NCBI RefSeq assembly: GCF_002258785.1
Contig: NZ_NOYI01000036.1
Span: forward strand, 1 to 64,000
Source: Rhodococcus sp. 06-235-1A
GTDB taxonomy: Bacteria; Actinomycetota; Actinomycetes; Mycobacteriales; Mycobacteriaceae
Length of the DNA: 64,000 nucleotides
Reading direction: 5' to 3'
In this document: positions 42,571 to 51,700 of the stretch, piece by piece
Layout: each line of letters starts with the position of its first letter
Position numbering within the stretch: position 1 is the first letter of the stretch
Position numbers and translations under genes: made by a program
Notes under the pieces: generated by a model
The model's database searches: none
What the model was told of the DNA's origin: nothing
The model's input: the letters and a program-made list of their open reading frames with translations, nothing else

Positions 42571-43533
42571 TCAGTTCAGGCCTGCGTAGGAGTGCAGCCC
42601 GGAGACGACCATGTTGATGATGAACAGGTTGAACAGCATCGCCACGAATCCGGCGATGTTGATCCATGCTGCGCGGGTGTTGCGCCATCCGCTGGTGGCG
42701 CGGGCGTGCAGGTAGGAGGCGTACACGATCCAGGTGATGAAGGAGACCGTTTCTTTCGGGTCCCAGCCCCAGAATCGGCCCCATGCGGCTTCGGCCCAAA
42801 TGGCACCGAGGATGACGCCGACGCCGAAGAGCGGAAATGCGAAGATCGTGGTCTTGTACGCCACGATGTCCAGAGTCTGAGCGGAGGGCAGACGGGCGAC
42901 GATCCGGCTGGCTCGACTACCCGAGGCCTCGGGATGCTTCATGCGGATCAGGAACAGCGCGCTCGCAACCCCGGAGATCAAGAACACCCCGCTGCCGAGC
43001 GAGACGATCGAGACGTGCACCGGCAGCCAGTACGACTGCAGTGCCGGTACCACCGGTGCTGCGTTGGCGTACAGCACGGTGCCGGCGACGAACAGGAGAA
43101 TCAACGTCGGCACCAGGACGAACAACCACAGGGTGCGCAGTTGCTTGGAGCGCAGCACCACCAGTGCAGCCAGTACACCGGCCGCGCAGGTGACCGAGAC
43201 GAATTCGTACATGTTGCCCCACGGCGGGCGGCCGGCGGCGATCCCGCGAAGAACGATCGACCCGACATGCAACGTCAGCGCCACCATCACCAGCCCGAGT
43301 CCGGTACGGCCCATGCGTTCGGACGGAACCCGCCGGGGTGCGTCGGGAATGCGACCGGGCGTCGACGATGTCGCTGCGATCACCCGCGTGCGCAGTCGCT
43401 CCATATTGTGCAGCTCCGCGCTACGGGTCGTCGCGAGCTGACCGAGGAATGCGATTGCTGCGAGGAGATAGACCACGAAGGCGGTCTCGAAGCTGATGTC
43501 GCTCCAACGGGCGAGGGTGTCGTCGATCGGCAT
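42571..43533 (-). CDS. ccsB: Cytochrome c biogenesis protein CcsB/CcsA-type
   Basis: The 320-residue membrane protein has about eight transmembrane helices and the haem-handling WWD motif: GAIWAEAAWGRFWGWDPKET near residue 245, with His residues in HVGSIVLRG and PVHVSIVSLG. Together with ResB it forms the System II synthase that moves haem and joins it to CxxCH apocytochromes. The start is ATG 43533, just after the resB stop, so both are one unit. No gene for a c-type cytochrome is in the window. Confidence 0.93.
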   Translation of the reverse strand: MPIDDTLARWSDISFETAFVVYLLAAIAFLGQLATTRSAELHNMERLRTRVIAATSSTPGRIPDAPRRVPSERMGRTGLGLVMVALTLHVGSIVLRGIAAGRPPWGNMYEFVSVTCAAGVLAALVVLRSKQLRTLWLFVLVPTLILLFVAGTVLYANAAPVVPALQSYWLPVHVSIVSLGSGVFLISGVASALFLIRMKHPEASGSRASRIVARLPSAQTLDIVAYKTTIFAFPLFGVGVILGAIWAEAAWGRFWGWDPKETVSFITWIVYASYLHARATSGWRNTRAAWINIAGFVAMLFNLFIINMVVSGLHSYAGLN

Positions 43534-43537
43534 GGTG

Positions 43538-45163
43538 TTACACCGTTTCTCTGTCGTGGGTCTCGGAGTCGCTCGAAGTTGCCTGCGGCCAGATCTGTGA
43601 CCGGAGGGTCTGGAATTCGGGTCCCCAGCCGGCGTGATCGGTGCGAGCCAGGCCGCCCATGTCCACTCGCGAGAGACCGTGTTCGCCAAGGTGGGCCCGG
43701 AACCAGACGCGGCGGCGTGTGATGACCAGGGACACCAGCAGTCCGGTCATCATCGTGACCGCGAACACGAGGACCCACCGCTGCGCGGGGTCGTATCCGA
43801 CCTGGAGATTCGCGAATTCCTTGGCACCGTCGAACCGGACGAGAGTGCCGTCGGAGAGGGTTGTCGATTCTCCGGGCCGCAGGTTGACCCGGTCTTGTTT
43901 CACCAGCCGGCCCTGGTTGATCATCTCCTGGTCCAGGGAGAAGATCGACTGCGGGATGCCGGTGTCGAGACCGGTGTCGCCCTTGTAGATGTCCACTGCC
44001 ACAGCGGGATCGACCAATTCCGGGAAGCGGGAGGAGAGCAGATTTCCGTTGAATTGCGCGGTGGGCGCGAAGAGTCCTTCGATGGCGATCTGCCCTCGGC
44101 GGCGTTCGGCGGCGGTGGCGTAGGTCCCCCCGGGTGGGTCGAATCGCAGCGCGCCGCTGCTGAGGAACGTGGTGGCGTCGTCGGGGCGGAACTGCAGGGC
44201 TTCGGTGCGGGTCTGGCCGTCGGGGAAGGTGACGGTGAACTCGGGGGCGTAGCCGTGTCCGGTGAGGTAGATGCGTTCGTCGCCGAGCCGGAGGGGTTCG
44301 TTGACTTTGAGTTGATACTCGCGCCAGGTGTCGGCGGCGATGTCGTCGGCGCTCTGGTAGGAGATGTTCGAGGTGAACATCTCGGCCTGACCGTTCTCGA
44401 GGTAGTCGGCGGTGAAATCTCTGACCCGGATACAGAACGGCTCGAGTCCGGTGCCGTCGGTGCTGTTACCGGCGCGAAAGGAGTCGTAGATCGCGGGCGA
44501 GGTGTTGCAGAAACCGGGCCCGTTGTCGGCGATGACGATGACCGAGCCTTCGTAGCCGAACAGTTTGCCGATCGCGATAGCGGCGAGCAGACCGATCAGC
44601 GAGAAGTGAAACAGCAGGTTCCCGGCCTCGCGGGTGTAGCCCTTCTCCGCCGAGAGAGTCAGTGCCCCATCGGGCTCGGGTCGAACGGCGGTACGCCACC
44701 CTTTCAAGTGCCGCGCGATGTCGGCGATCACCTTCTCGGGGTCACCGGCGAGGGTGCCCGAATGATGCAACGGTAGTCGAGTGAGGTTTCGCGGTACTCG
44801 AACAGGTTGTGCGCGAAGAGCTTTGCCGTGCTCGATCAACCGGGGAGTCAGACAGCCGATCAGCGAGACGAACAACAGGACGTAGATCGCGGTGAACCAG
44901 GAACTCGCGAACACGTCGAACAATTCCAGCGTGTCCATCACCGGCCCGAGAACCGGACGCGCGGCAATGAAAGAATCGACGGCCTGGGTATTGAGATTGC
45001 GCTGCGGCAGCAAAGCGCCGGGGACAGCTGCGGCGGCGAGGAGGAACAGCAGCACCAACGCTGTCCGCATCGACGTCAGTTGTCGCCACCGGTTGCGCAG
45101 CATCGCCACTGTTCTGCGCACCAGTCCCGGCGAGTGCGCACGGGGGTGTTCGTCGATCGTCAT
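43538..45163 (-). CDS. resB: Cytochrome c biogenesis protein ResB
   Basis: The 541-residue protein has the ResB layout: two early transmembrane helices (TALVLLFLLAAAAVPGALLP; TAIYVLLFVSLIGCLTPRL), a third near residue 175, a large outer domain and a C-terminal helix (WVLVFAVTMMTGLLVSLVIT). MTIDEHPR at 45163 was preferred as start because GAAGGGCG precedes it; ATG 45190 is the alternative. It partners CcsB. The BlaI-type operator at 45196 lies 33 bases upstream, inside the end of lnt. Confidence 0.92.
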   Translation of the reverse strand: MTIDEHPRAHSPGLVRRTVAMLRNRWRQLTSMRTALVLLFLLAAAAVPGALLPQRNLNTQAVDSFIAARPVLGPVMDTLELFDVFASSWFTAIYVLLFVSLIGCLTPRLIEHGKALRAQPVRVPRNLTRLPLHHSGTLAGDPEKVIADIARHLKGWRTAVRPEPDGALTLSAEKGYTREAGNLLFHFSLIGLLAAIAIGKLFGYEGSVIVIADNGPGFCNTSPAIYDSFRAGNSTDGTGLEPFCIRVRDFTADYLENGQAEMFTSNISYQSADDIAADTWREYQLKVNEPLRLGDERIYLTGHGYAPEFTVTFPDGQTRTEALQFRPDDATTFLSSGALRFDPPGGTYATAAERRRGQIAIEGLFAPTAQFNGNLLSSRFPELVDPAVAVDIYKGDTGLDTGIPQSIFSLDQEMINQGRLVKQDRVNLRPGESTTLSDGTLVRFDGAKEFANLQVGYDPAQRWVLVFAVTMMTGLLVSLVITRRRVWFRAHLGEHGLSRVDMGGLARTDHAGWGPEFQTLRSQIWPQATSSDSETHDRETV

Positions 45164-45195
45164 CTCCGCACGCCCTTCACCGACCACCATCTAAA

Positions 45196-45212
45196 TACTA
45201 CGCGACATAGTA
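45196..45212 (-). promoter_or_regulatory. BlaI-type operator, resB-ccsB
   Basis: TACTACGCGACATAGTA fits the 17-base dyad found throughout this block. It overlaps the last codons of lnt and gives resB-ccsB a promoter of its own. Confidence 0.75.
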
Positions 45213-46814
45213 GTTTGCGGGGTTCGGTGTGATGGAGCGTGGTCGGCGCAGCAGCGAGAACGCCAGTGCTGCACCAGCGCCGGTGGCGGCAATCCATTCC
45301 GGAACGCTGCCGGTGATCGTCGCCGGGGTGAGGGTGGTGCTCAGTGACACCTCGGTGACGACAGCTGCGGGGGTGAACAGCTCCGTGCGCCCGACGACCT
45401 CCCCGCGTGCATCGATGACGGCGCTGACGCCGCTGGTGGCCGACACGACGACGCTGCGCCCGTGTTCGACCGCTCGTACCCGCGACATGGCGAGTTGTTG
45501 ATAGGTCATGTTCGTCCGACCGAAAGTGGCGTTGTTGGTGGGCACTGCGATCAGCTGGGCACCGGCGCGCACGGAGTCGGTGAGCAACGAGTCGAAGGCG
45601 ACCTCGTAGCAGGTGGCCACCGCCACGGGCACTCCGGCGAGGTCGAGGACGCCGTTGCCCTGGCCCGGGGTGAAGTTTCCTGCCTGGGCGGCATAGGGAG
45701 AGAGTGCGGTGACGATCGTGCGCATCGGCAGGTACTCCCCGAACGGCACCAGTTGCCGCTTGTCGTGCCTCTGCCCGGGCCCGGTGACCGGATCCCACAC
45801 GATCGAGGTGTTGCTCGTGGTGCCGTCGTCTCGGCGGAGAACCGTGCCGACGAGAATGGGCACACCGACGGCGCGGGCCGCGGCGGCGATACGTGCGGCG
45901 GCATCGGGGTTGCGCAGGGGATCGATGTCGGAGGAGTTCTCCGGCCAGATGACCAGATCGGGTGCGCGTACGCGGCCGGAGTCGATGTCGTCGGCGAGCT
46001 CGATGGTGCGCTGAACGTGGTTGTCGAGCACCGCTCGTCGTTGGGCGTTGAAGTCGAGACCGAGCCGCGGGACGTTGCCTTGCACCAAGGCGACGGTGAC
46101 CGTGTCCTGCTGCGGCGGAGCGAACAGTGGGGCCACCATCGTGAGCGCCCCTACAGCAGTGGCCGCACCGATGCACGACGCTGCTGCAGTTCTGCGGGTG
46201 ATGCGATCGGAGGCAACAGCGCCGGCCAGAGCGGACCCGATCAGCACCACGACGAACGACAACCCCGGTGCGCCGATCAACGCAGCCAGAGGCAGCAGCG
46301 GCCCGTCGGATTGACCGAATGCGATGCGGCCCCAGGGGAATCCGCCGAACGGGATCCTAGATCGTGCCGCTTCCATCGCCACCCAGGCGCTCGCCACCCA
46401 GACCGGCCCCCACGGCAGTCGCGACATCCGATCCGCTACTGCGCCGAACATCGCCACGAAGAGGGCTTGAACGACGGCCAGCGCCAGCCACGGCACCGAT
46501 CCGACGTACTCCCCCACCCACGGCAGCAGAGGCACGAAGAACGCCGAGCCGGCAACGAAGCCGTAGCCGGCCCCCGCACGCGCCCCTCGCCCGCGCACAG
46601 CCAACAGCAGCATTGCAATTGCTACCGGAGCGAGAAACCACAGATCTAGGGGCGGGAACGTGGCGTACATCGCCAGCCCCGAAGTTGCCGCTGCGGTCAG
46701 ACGTGCCCAGGTTCGGGGCCCTTCACCTCGACTTGTCCGATACAGCCGCCACACTCGACCTCGGTCGACGCAGGACGGTCCGGGCCCGGGTTCGGCATCG
46801 GGCATCGCCCTCAT
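45198..46814 (-). CDS. lnt: Apolipoprotein N-acyltransferase
   Basis: The 538-residue protein has six or so N-terminal transmembrane helices and a nitrilase-type domain with the catalytic triad: Glu in VIWPENSSD, Lys in HDKRQLVPFGEY, Cys in ATCYEVAFDS. Lnt adds the third acyl chain to lipoproteins; actinobacteria such as mycobacteria use it. This is presumably a second copy next to a chromosomal one. It is divergent from the LspA-type gene with one operator between. ATG 46805 is an alternative start. Confidence 0.92.
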   Translation of the reverse strand: MRAMPDAEPGPGPSCVDRGRVWRLYRTSRGEGPRTWARLTAAATSGLAMYATFPPLDLWFLAPVAIAMLLLAVRGRGARAGAGYGFVAGSAFFVPLLPWVGEYVGSVPWLALAVVQALFVAMFGAVADRMSRLPWGPVWVASAWVAMEAARSRIPFGGFPWGRIAFGQSDGPLLPLAALIGAPGLSFVVVLIGSALAGAVASDRITRRTAAASCIGAATAVGALTMVAPLFAPPQQDTVTVALVQGNVPRLGLDFNAQRRAVLDNHVQRTIELADDIDSGRVRAPDLVIWPENSSDIDPLRNPDAAARIAAAARAVGVPILVGTVLRRDDGTTSNTSIVWDPVTGPGQRHDKRQLVPFGEYLPMRTIVTALSPYAAQAGNFTPGQGNGVLDLAGVPVAVATCYEVAFDSLLTDSVRAGAQLIAVPTNNATFGRTNMTYQQLAMSRVRAVEHGRSVVVSATSGVSAVIDARGEVVGRTELFTPAAVVTEVSLSTTLTPATITGSVPEWIAATGAGAALAFSLLRRPRSITPNPANYYVA

Positions 46815-46885
46815 GACGAGGGTGCCGCCGCCCTCACGGCGACACGACGCATCGGGTGGCGGAGAAATCGACGGTATTCATCAAC

Positions 46886-46902
46886 TACTATGGTGCATAG
46901 TA
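46886..46902. promoter_or_regulatory. BlaI-type operator, lnt / lspA divergent
   Basis: TACTATGGTGCATAGTA is a perfect-armed dyad midway between lnt and the lspA-type gene. Each half contains TACTAT, a -10-like hexamer, one for each strand. Confidence 0.85.
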
Positions 46903-46989
46903 TTTCAAGTGTTGGCAAATCCGGGGTCACCTGCACCGTCTGCGGTGCACCCGGACGTACGCACGGTGTACACCCGAGAACGAGGACCA

Positions 46990-47505
46990 GTGACCCGCTC
47001 CCCCATCGCAGCCGCTCGGCTCCGCGCCGCCGCAACCGCCCTTGTCCTGGCTCTGGTCGCTGCCGCTCTACTGGTCGACTACTGGGCGCAGGCGGCGTTG
47101 CCCGGCTCGACGATTCCGCTGCGGATACTCGAGCTGCGACTGGCCTTCAATCGCGGAATGGCGTTCAGCCTGGGTGATTCTCTGCCCGTGTGGGTCGTCG
47201 TCGCCGTGACGGCGTCGATCACCACCGGGTTGGCGATCTACGGGTGGCGTACCGCGCCTCACGCGGGTCCGGTCACCACGGCAGCGCTGTCGTTGGTCCT
47301 CGCCGGTGCACTCTCGAATGTCCTCGACCGGCTCCTCGACGGCGCGGTCACCGATTACTTTCACACCGGTTGGTGGCCGACATTCAACCTCGCCGACATC
47401 TACATCACCTGCGGGGTGGTGCTGATGATCGGGGCGGCACTGTTCACGCGAGAGGCCACAAAGATTACCCCTCGGCCCGCAGTGCCCGACAGCGCCGAAT
47501 CGTGA
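46990..47505 (+). CDS. lspA: Lipoprotein signal peptidase LspA-type
   Basis: The 171-residue protein has four transmembrane helices and the LspA motifs: FNRGMAFSL, NVLDRLLDGAVTDYF and FNLADIYITCG, with the two catalytic Asp residues present. LspA cleaves prolipoproteins after lipidation. The start is GTG 46990, behind GAGG; a longer frame upstream crosses the operator and is not used. With lnt it forms a private lipoprotein-maturation pair, suited to the Rieske, DUF305 and TlpA-like lipoproteins encoded here. Confidence 0.92.
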   Translation: MTRSPIAAARLRAAATALVLALVAAALLVDYWAQAALPGSTIPLRILELRLAFNRGMAFSLGDSLPVWVVVAVTASITTGLAIYGWRTAPHAGPVTTAALSLVLAGALSNVLDRLLDGAVTDYFHTGWWPTFNLADIYITCGVVLMIGAALFTREATKITPRPAVPDSAES

Positions 47506-47710
47506 ACTTGCATGAGATACCTCGGTGCTCGAATCGAATGCCCTGCAGTGCAGACACATTCGCGACAGGACAATCTTGCTGATTCGCTCGAACAGTGAGA
47601 GTGATCGACACCGGAACGGCTCGAAACATATTCGACCACAACCACCGACAAGCGATCGTCGCCTCTCGCTCACCGAGGCGCACCGAGGCGCACCGAGGGG
47701 AACCTGCTGC

Positions 47711-48124
47711 ATGAGCGACAACATCCCGGCGCTACCGCGCCGTATTTTTCTCGCTACGAGCTGCGCTACAGCGTGCCTGGCTGCCGCCGGATGCAGCGTC
47801 GGCGAAGCCCCGTCCGGTGAGGACACCGCTTCCGACGGTCCCATCACCTTGTCGGTGAACGATGTTCCTGTCGGCGGTGGAATCGTGCTCGCCGACCGGC
47901 AGGTCGTCGTCACCCAACCGGAACCCGGTACCTTCCGGGCCTTCTCGGCTATCTGTTCTCACCAAGGGTGCACAGTGAACCGAGTCCGCAACGGCACGAT
48001 CGAGTGCCCCTGCCACAACAGTGCCTTCTCGATCACCGACGGGGTGGTCGTGCGCAGCCCCGCTACCGAGCCACTGCCGAACCGCGCCGTGACCAGAACC
48101 GTAGATACCCTCACAGTCGACTGA
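47711..48124 (+). CDS. Rieske [2Fe-2S] lipoprotein
   Basis: The 137-residue protein starts with a twin-arginine-like signal (RRIFLATSCATACLAAAGC) that ends in a lipobox. The Rieske cluster motifs are complete: CSHQGC and CPCHNSAF. It is a small stand-alone Rieske protein, not a cytochrome bc subunit. It lies 205 bases after lspA. It may carry electrons or oxidise a metal outside the membrane; the partner is unknown. Confidence 0.9.
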   Translation: MSDNIPALPRRIFLATSCATACLAAAGCSVGEAPSGEDTASDGPITLSVNDVPVGGGIVLADRQVVVTQPEPGTFRAFSAICSHQGCTVNRVRNGTIECPCHNSAFSITDGVVVRSPATEPLPNRAVTRTVDTLTVD

Positions 48125-48306
48125 TCCATCACCGGGCGGCCGAACATGCGAGGTGGACGGGTTCGGGGTGAACGGTGTCGACCGGGCCGATGTGCGGCAA
48201 TCGAGGACCCACTCTGTGCCCCCACCCGACTGGTGCCGGTTCCGGTACATCGCTGCCGTGTCGACGACAGCACGGCGTGCCGATCTCGCACCGGGTCGAG
48301 ACCTGC

Positions 48307-49230
48307 CTACCAATTGACCTCTCGGCAACGGCCTTCGCCTTCCTGGGGTTCGACCTGCACAGTGGCGTGTTCGAGACCGAACTCGTCGCGGAGAACCTGC
48401 TGCGCTGCAGCGAGCACCCGGGGTGTCTCGGCCTCCGGGGCGACCGTCAGATGCGCCGAAGCGACCTCCATCCCCGACGTCAGTGTCCAGATGTGCAGAT
48501 CGTGTACCTCTTCGACATCGTCGACACCGGTCAGGGCCTTTTCCACGGCGGCGACATCGATGCCCGACGGAGCGTGTTGCAGCAGAATTCGTACGGCATG
48601 ACGCCCCAGAGTGAATGCACGCGGCAAAACGAACAACCCGATGGCGACCGCGATGACCGGGTCGGCGTACCGCCACCCGAACACGACGGTGACCAGTCCG
48701 CTGACGAGCACTCCGATCGAGCCGAGCATGTCCGCCATCACCTCCAGATACGCACCCCGAACATTGAGGCTCTCTTTCGCACCACTACGCAGAAGGAGGA
48801 ACGCGATGAGGTTCATGGCCAGACCGAGCAGTGCCACCAACATGACCGGAATCCCGGGCACCTCCGGTGGGTTCGTGATGCGTTGCGCGGCTTCGTAGAG
48901 AATCCACCCAGCGACACCGAAGAGCAGCACTGCATTGAACAGAGCCGCGAACACTTCGGCTCGATACAGTCCGAACGTGCGGCCGGTCTTGCGAGACTGC
49001 CGCTGTGCGAGTGTGATCGCCACGATCGCCATCAAGACCCCGAACACGTCGGTGAACACGTGTGCGGAATCGGACAACAACGCCAGCGACGAGGTGGACA
49101 GACCCACTACCACCTGCGTCACCAACGTAACCGCCCCGAGACCGACAGCGATCCACAGTCGCCCGAGGTGCTTACCGGATGCGCTCGCCGGCGATCCCGG
49201 CTCTATCCCGTGGCCATGTCCGTGTCCCAT
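48307..49230 (-). CDS. CDF-family metal cation exporter (CzcD-like)
   Basis: The 307-residue protein begins with His-rich MGHGHGHG, has six transmembrane helices with the metal site residues in LLSDSAHVFTDVFG (DxxHxxxD) and a second set in VMADMLGS, then a cytosolic domain with HDLHIWTLTSG. CDF proteins of this class export Zn, Cd or Co by proton antiport. It is transcribed away from the CopD-CtaG gene, with a palindrome and a BlaI-type operator between. Confidence 0.92.
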   Translation of the reverse strand: MGHGHGHGIEPGSPASASGKHLGRLWIAVGLGAVTLVTQVVVGLSTSSLALLSDSAHVFTDVFGVLMAIVAITLAQRQSRKTGRTFGLYRAEVFAALFNAVLLFGVAGWILYEAAQRITNPPEVPGIPVMLVALLGLAMNLIAFLLLRSGAKESLNVRGAYLEVMADMLGSIGVLVSGLVTVVFGWRYADPVIAVAIGLFVLPRAFTLGRHAVRILLQHAPSGIDVAAVEKALTGVDDVEEVHDLHIWTLTSGMEVASAHLTVAPEAETPRVLAAAQQVLRDEFGLEHATVQVEPQEGEGRCREVNW

Positions 49231-49282
49231 CGTGGGTACCCCTTCTCGGCGTGGTTCGATAGCAGGAACACAACATATTGCG

Positions 49283-49294
49283 ATATGCGCATAT
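49283..49294 (-). promoter_or_regulatory. Palindrome before the CDF exporter
   Basis: ATATGCGCATAT is a perfect 12-base palindrome inside an AT-rich stretch, 53 bases before the CDF start. ATATG-type dyads are bound by actinobacterial ArsR/SmtB sensors of the NmtR/KmtR kind. The only such sensor here is at 39618. Confidence 0.45.
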
Positions 49295-49353
49295 ATGCAA
49301 GTGTCGTGTTCGCTGGAAGCTGCTGCCCGCGCGGCCGCACTGCGTCGGCGCAG

Positions 49354-49370
49354 AACTATGATTCGTAGTA
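49354..49370 (+). promoter_or_regulatory. BlaI-type operator, copD-ctaG
   Basis: AACTATGATTCGTAGTA fits the dyad with one changed base in each arm. It lies 98 bases before the CopD-CtaG start, in the divergent region with the CDF gene. Confidence 0.6.
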
Positions 49371-49468
49371 GTTCGATCTCGGTTGCGCGACTTGGTCGCG
49401 CAGCCGTGCCGATATTGCCGGCCGACAGTTTTCCCGCCACACATCATCCACGTAAGGGGTGCCGCGTC

Positions 49469-51508
49469 ATGGCCACCGACGACATGGCCACCGAAGCCGC
49501 ACTCTCGACCCGCGGTCCGGTGAATCGACGCTCCGGTTCGCAGGTGATGCTGCTGTGGGCCGCGATCGCGGCAGTGGTGGCCGCTGCGCTCGCGGCGTTG
49601 TCGACGTCGCAGGCGCTGATTCTGCTCGGGCTTCCCGATCCGGGACCGATCACGACCTACGGTATTCCGGCGCTGACCGCGCTCGGAGAGGTAGCCGCGG
49701 TCGTGGCGGTGGGGTCGTTGCTTCTCGCAGCGTTCCTCGTTCCTCCCCAAATGTCGGGTGTGCTCGCCATCGACGGGTACATCGCCGTCCGCACCGCGGC
49801 GAAGGCCTCCGCTGTGTGGGCGGTGTGCGCGGCGGCGTTGGTGCCGCTGACACTCTCGGACGCGTCGGGTCAACCTGTCGGATCCGTTGCGGCGCAACCG
49901 GTGCAGTTCCTCGGTGCGATCGGCGATGTCGAGGCCTCCACTGCATGGGCCATCACCTCTGCGGTCGCGGCGATCACCGCCGCAGCATGCGCGGCAGTGT
50001 TGCGGCATCGGTGGACCCCCGCCTTGTTCGCCCTGTCGATGCTCGCGTTGATCCCGCGCGCGGTCACCGGCCACTCCTCGACCGGCGGCAATCACGACAT
50101 CGCGACGAACTCGTTGATCCTGCACATCCTCGCCGCCGCTCTGTGGGTTGGCGGACTCCTCGCACTTCTCGCTCATGCGCTGCGCGGGGGTGGACACCTT
50201 GCCGTCGCGACCCGCCGCTACTCGACGCTCGCTCTGGTTGCGTTCGTGATCATGGCGGTCTCCGGAGTGGTCAACGCTGCCGTGCGAGTACCCGTGACGT
50301 CGCTGTGGGATTCGACGTACGGCGCTCTGATACTGGCGAAGATCGCAGCCCTGGCGATCGTGGGGACCCTCGGGTGGATACAGCGACGACGAACGGTCGG
50401 CGCTCTGGCCCACGATCCCGAGAACCGCAGATCCCTGATCACGTTGTCGATGATCGAGACCCTCGTTCTCGTCACCACAGTGGGCCTGGCGGTTGCACTC
50501 GGTCGCACTCCCCCGCCCCCGCCGCAGGACGCCTCGCTACCTCAGGCGCACGAAGAAGCCTTGGGCTACGTGTTGGACGGCCCGCCCACCGCTGCGCGGT
50601 TGGCGTTCGAGTGGCGTTTCGACCTGGTGTTCGGCTCCGCTGCGGTGATCGCGGCCGTCCTGTACCTGGTGGCCGTGCGGCGCCGCCGGCGGGTAGGCCT
50701 GCCATGGCAGAGGCGGTGGACAGCGAGCTGGTTGATGGGCACTGCGGTGCTGCTCGTGGCGACCTCGTCCGGGGTCGGGCTCTACAGCCCGGCGATGTTC
50801 AGCGTGCACATGGCGGGACTGACCGCGGTCGCCATCGCCGTGCCGTTGCTGTTGGTCCTCGGCCGACCGGCCACCTTGTTCGCCTCGGTCCTGCCGACCG
50901 CGCCGGCAGCCGACGCACCGGGCTCGCGCGAATGGCTCCGGGCTGCATGGCACAGCCGAGCAGCCCGGATCGCGATCCACCCGTGGGTCAGCACCACGGT
51001 GTTCCTGAGCAGCTTCTACCTGCTCTACCCCGGCGGAGTGTTCGACACCGTCGCCGACTCGCATGTGGCACACATGGTGATGAAGGGCTGGTTCCTGACC
51101 GTCGGGATGGTGATGTTCTGGGGCACGGTCGGCGAAGACCCGGTACCGAGACCGATCGCGGGACTGACGAAGTTGCTCGCGAGTATCACCGCGTTGGCCG
51201 GGTTCGCATTCTTCCTCGTCGTGACGATCGATCTCGAGACCGCGCTCGGAGCGAGCTTCTACAGCGGACTGCGTCTGGATTGGAACGCCGACCTGCTGGC
51301 AGACCAGCGGCGCGGCGGCACTCTGGCGTGGGGCATCGGCGAGTTGCCGTTGCTCGCTGCCGCGGTTCTCGCCGCGGTCCGGTGGTCGGCGGCCGACGAG
51401 AGCGCTGCACGGCAACGAGATCGCCGAATCGACGATCAAGGTGATACCGAACTCGAGGCGTACAACACCATGCTCGGTGGCCTGTCCTCTCGGCGGGATC
51501 ACCCCTGA
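49469..51508 (+). CDS. CopD-CtaG fusion membrane protein
   Basis: The 679-residue protein has about fifteen transmembrane helices. The first half is CopD-like (TNSLILHILAAALWVGGLLA with His for Cu); the second is a caa3-type CtaG domain (FEWRFDLVF; FSVHMAGLTAVAIAVPLLL; DSHVAHMVMKGWFLTVGMVM). The same fusion exists in mycobacteria and other actinobacteria. It probably imports or hands over copper for oxidase assembly or copper storage. Its tail, DTELEAYNTMLGGL, resembles that of the separate CtaG at 56697 (YSELNAYNDFLKKI), so the two domains are paralogous. Confidence 0.9.
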   Translation: MATDDMATEAALSTRGPVNRRSGSQVMLLWAAIAAVVAAALAALSTSQALILLGLPDPGPITTYGIPALTALGEVAAVVAVGSLLLAAFLVPPQMSGVLAIDGYIAVRTAAKASAVWAVCAAALVPLTLSDASGQPVGSVAAQPVQFLGAIGDVEASTAWAITSAVAAITAAACAAVLRHRWTPALFALSMLALIPRAVTGHSSTGGNHDIATNSLILHILAAALWVGGLLALLAHALRGGGHLAVATRRYSTLALVAFVIMAVSGVVNAAVRVPVTSLWDSTYGALILAKIAALAIVGTLGWIQRRRTVGALAHDPENRRSLITLSMIETLVLVTTVGLAVALGRTPPPPPQDASLPQAHEEALGYVLDGPPTAARLAFEWRFDLVFGSAAVIAAVLYLVAVRRRRRVGLPWQRRWTASWLMGTAVLLVATSSGVGLYSPAMFSVHMAGLTAVAIAVPLLLVLGRPATLFASVLPTAPAADAPGSREWLRAAWHSRAARIAIHPWVSTTVFLSSFYLLYPGGVFDTVADSHVAHMVMKGWFLTVGMVMFWGTVGEDPVPRPIAGLTKLLASITALAGFAFFLVVTIDLETALGASFYSGLRLDWNADLLADQRRGGTLAWGIGELPLLAAAVLAAVRWSAADESAARQRDRRIDDQGDTELEAYNTMLGGLSSRRDHP

Positions 51509-51612
51509 TACCCGCAGAATCCGTTCACGGTCAGAGTCGCCGCAGTGCGGGGGATGTCCTCCGAGGACCGTGACCAGCGGTATGGGCGAATCCGGGTCGA
51601 GTGGGATGGAAA

Positions 51613-51629
51613 AACTATGGTCGATAGTA
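51613..51629 (+). promoter_or_regulatory. BlaI-type operator, M23-blaI-M56 operon
   Basis: AACTATGGTCGATAGTA fits the block's dyad. It lies 71 bases before the M23 gene that heads the operon with the repressor, so the repressor probably regulates itself from here. Confidence 0.7.
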
Positions 51630-51700
51630 GTAACCTGTGGCCTGACCGTCACCATTTCGTTATCTCGAGCGAGGCCTCGGCCTCGTAGCCACCAAGGATT

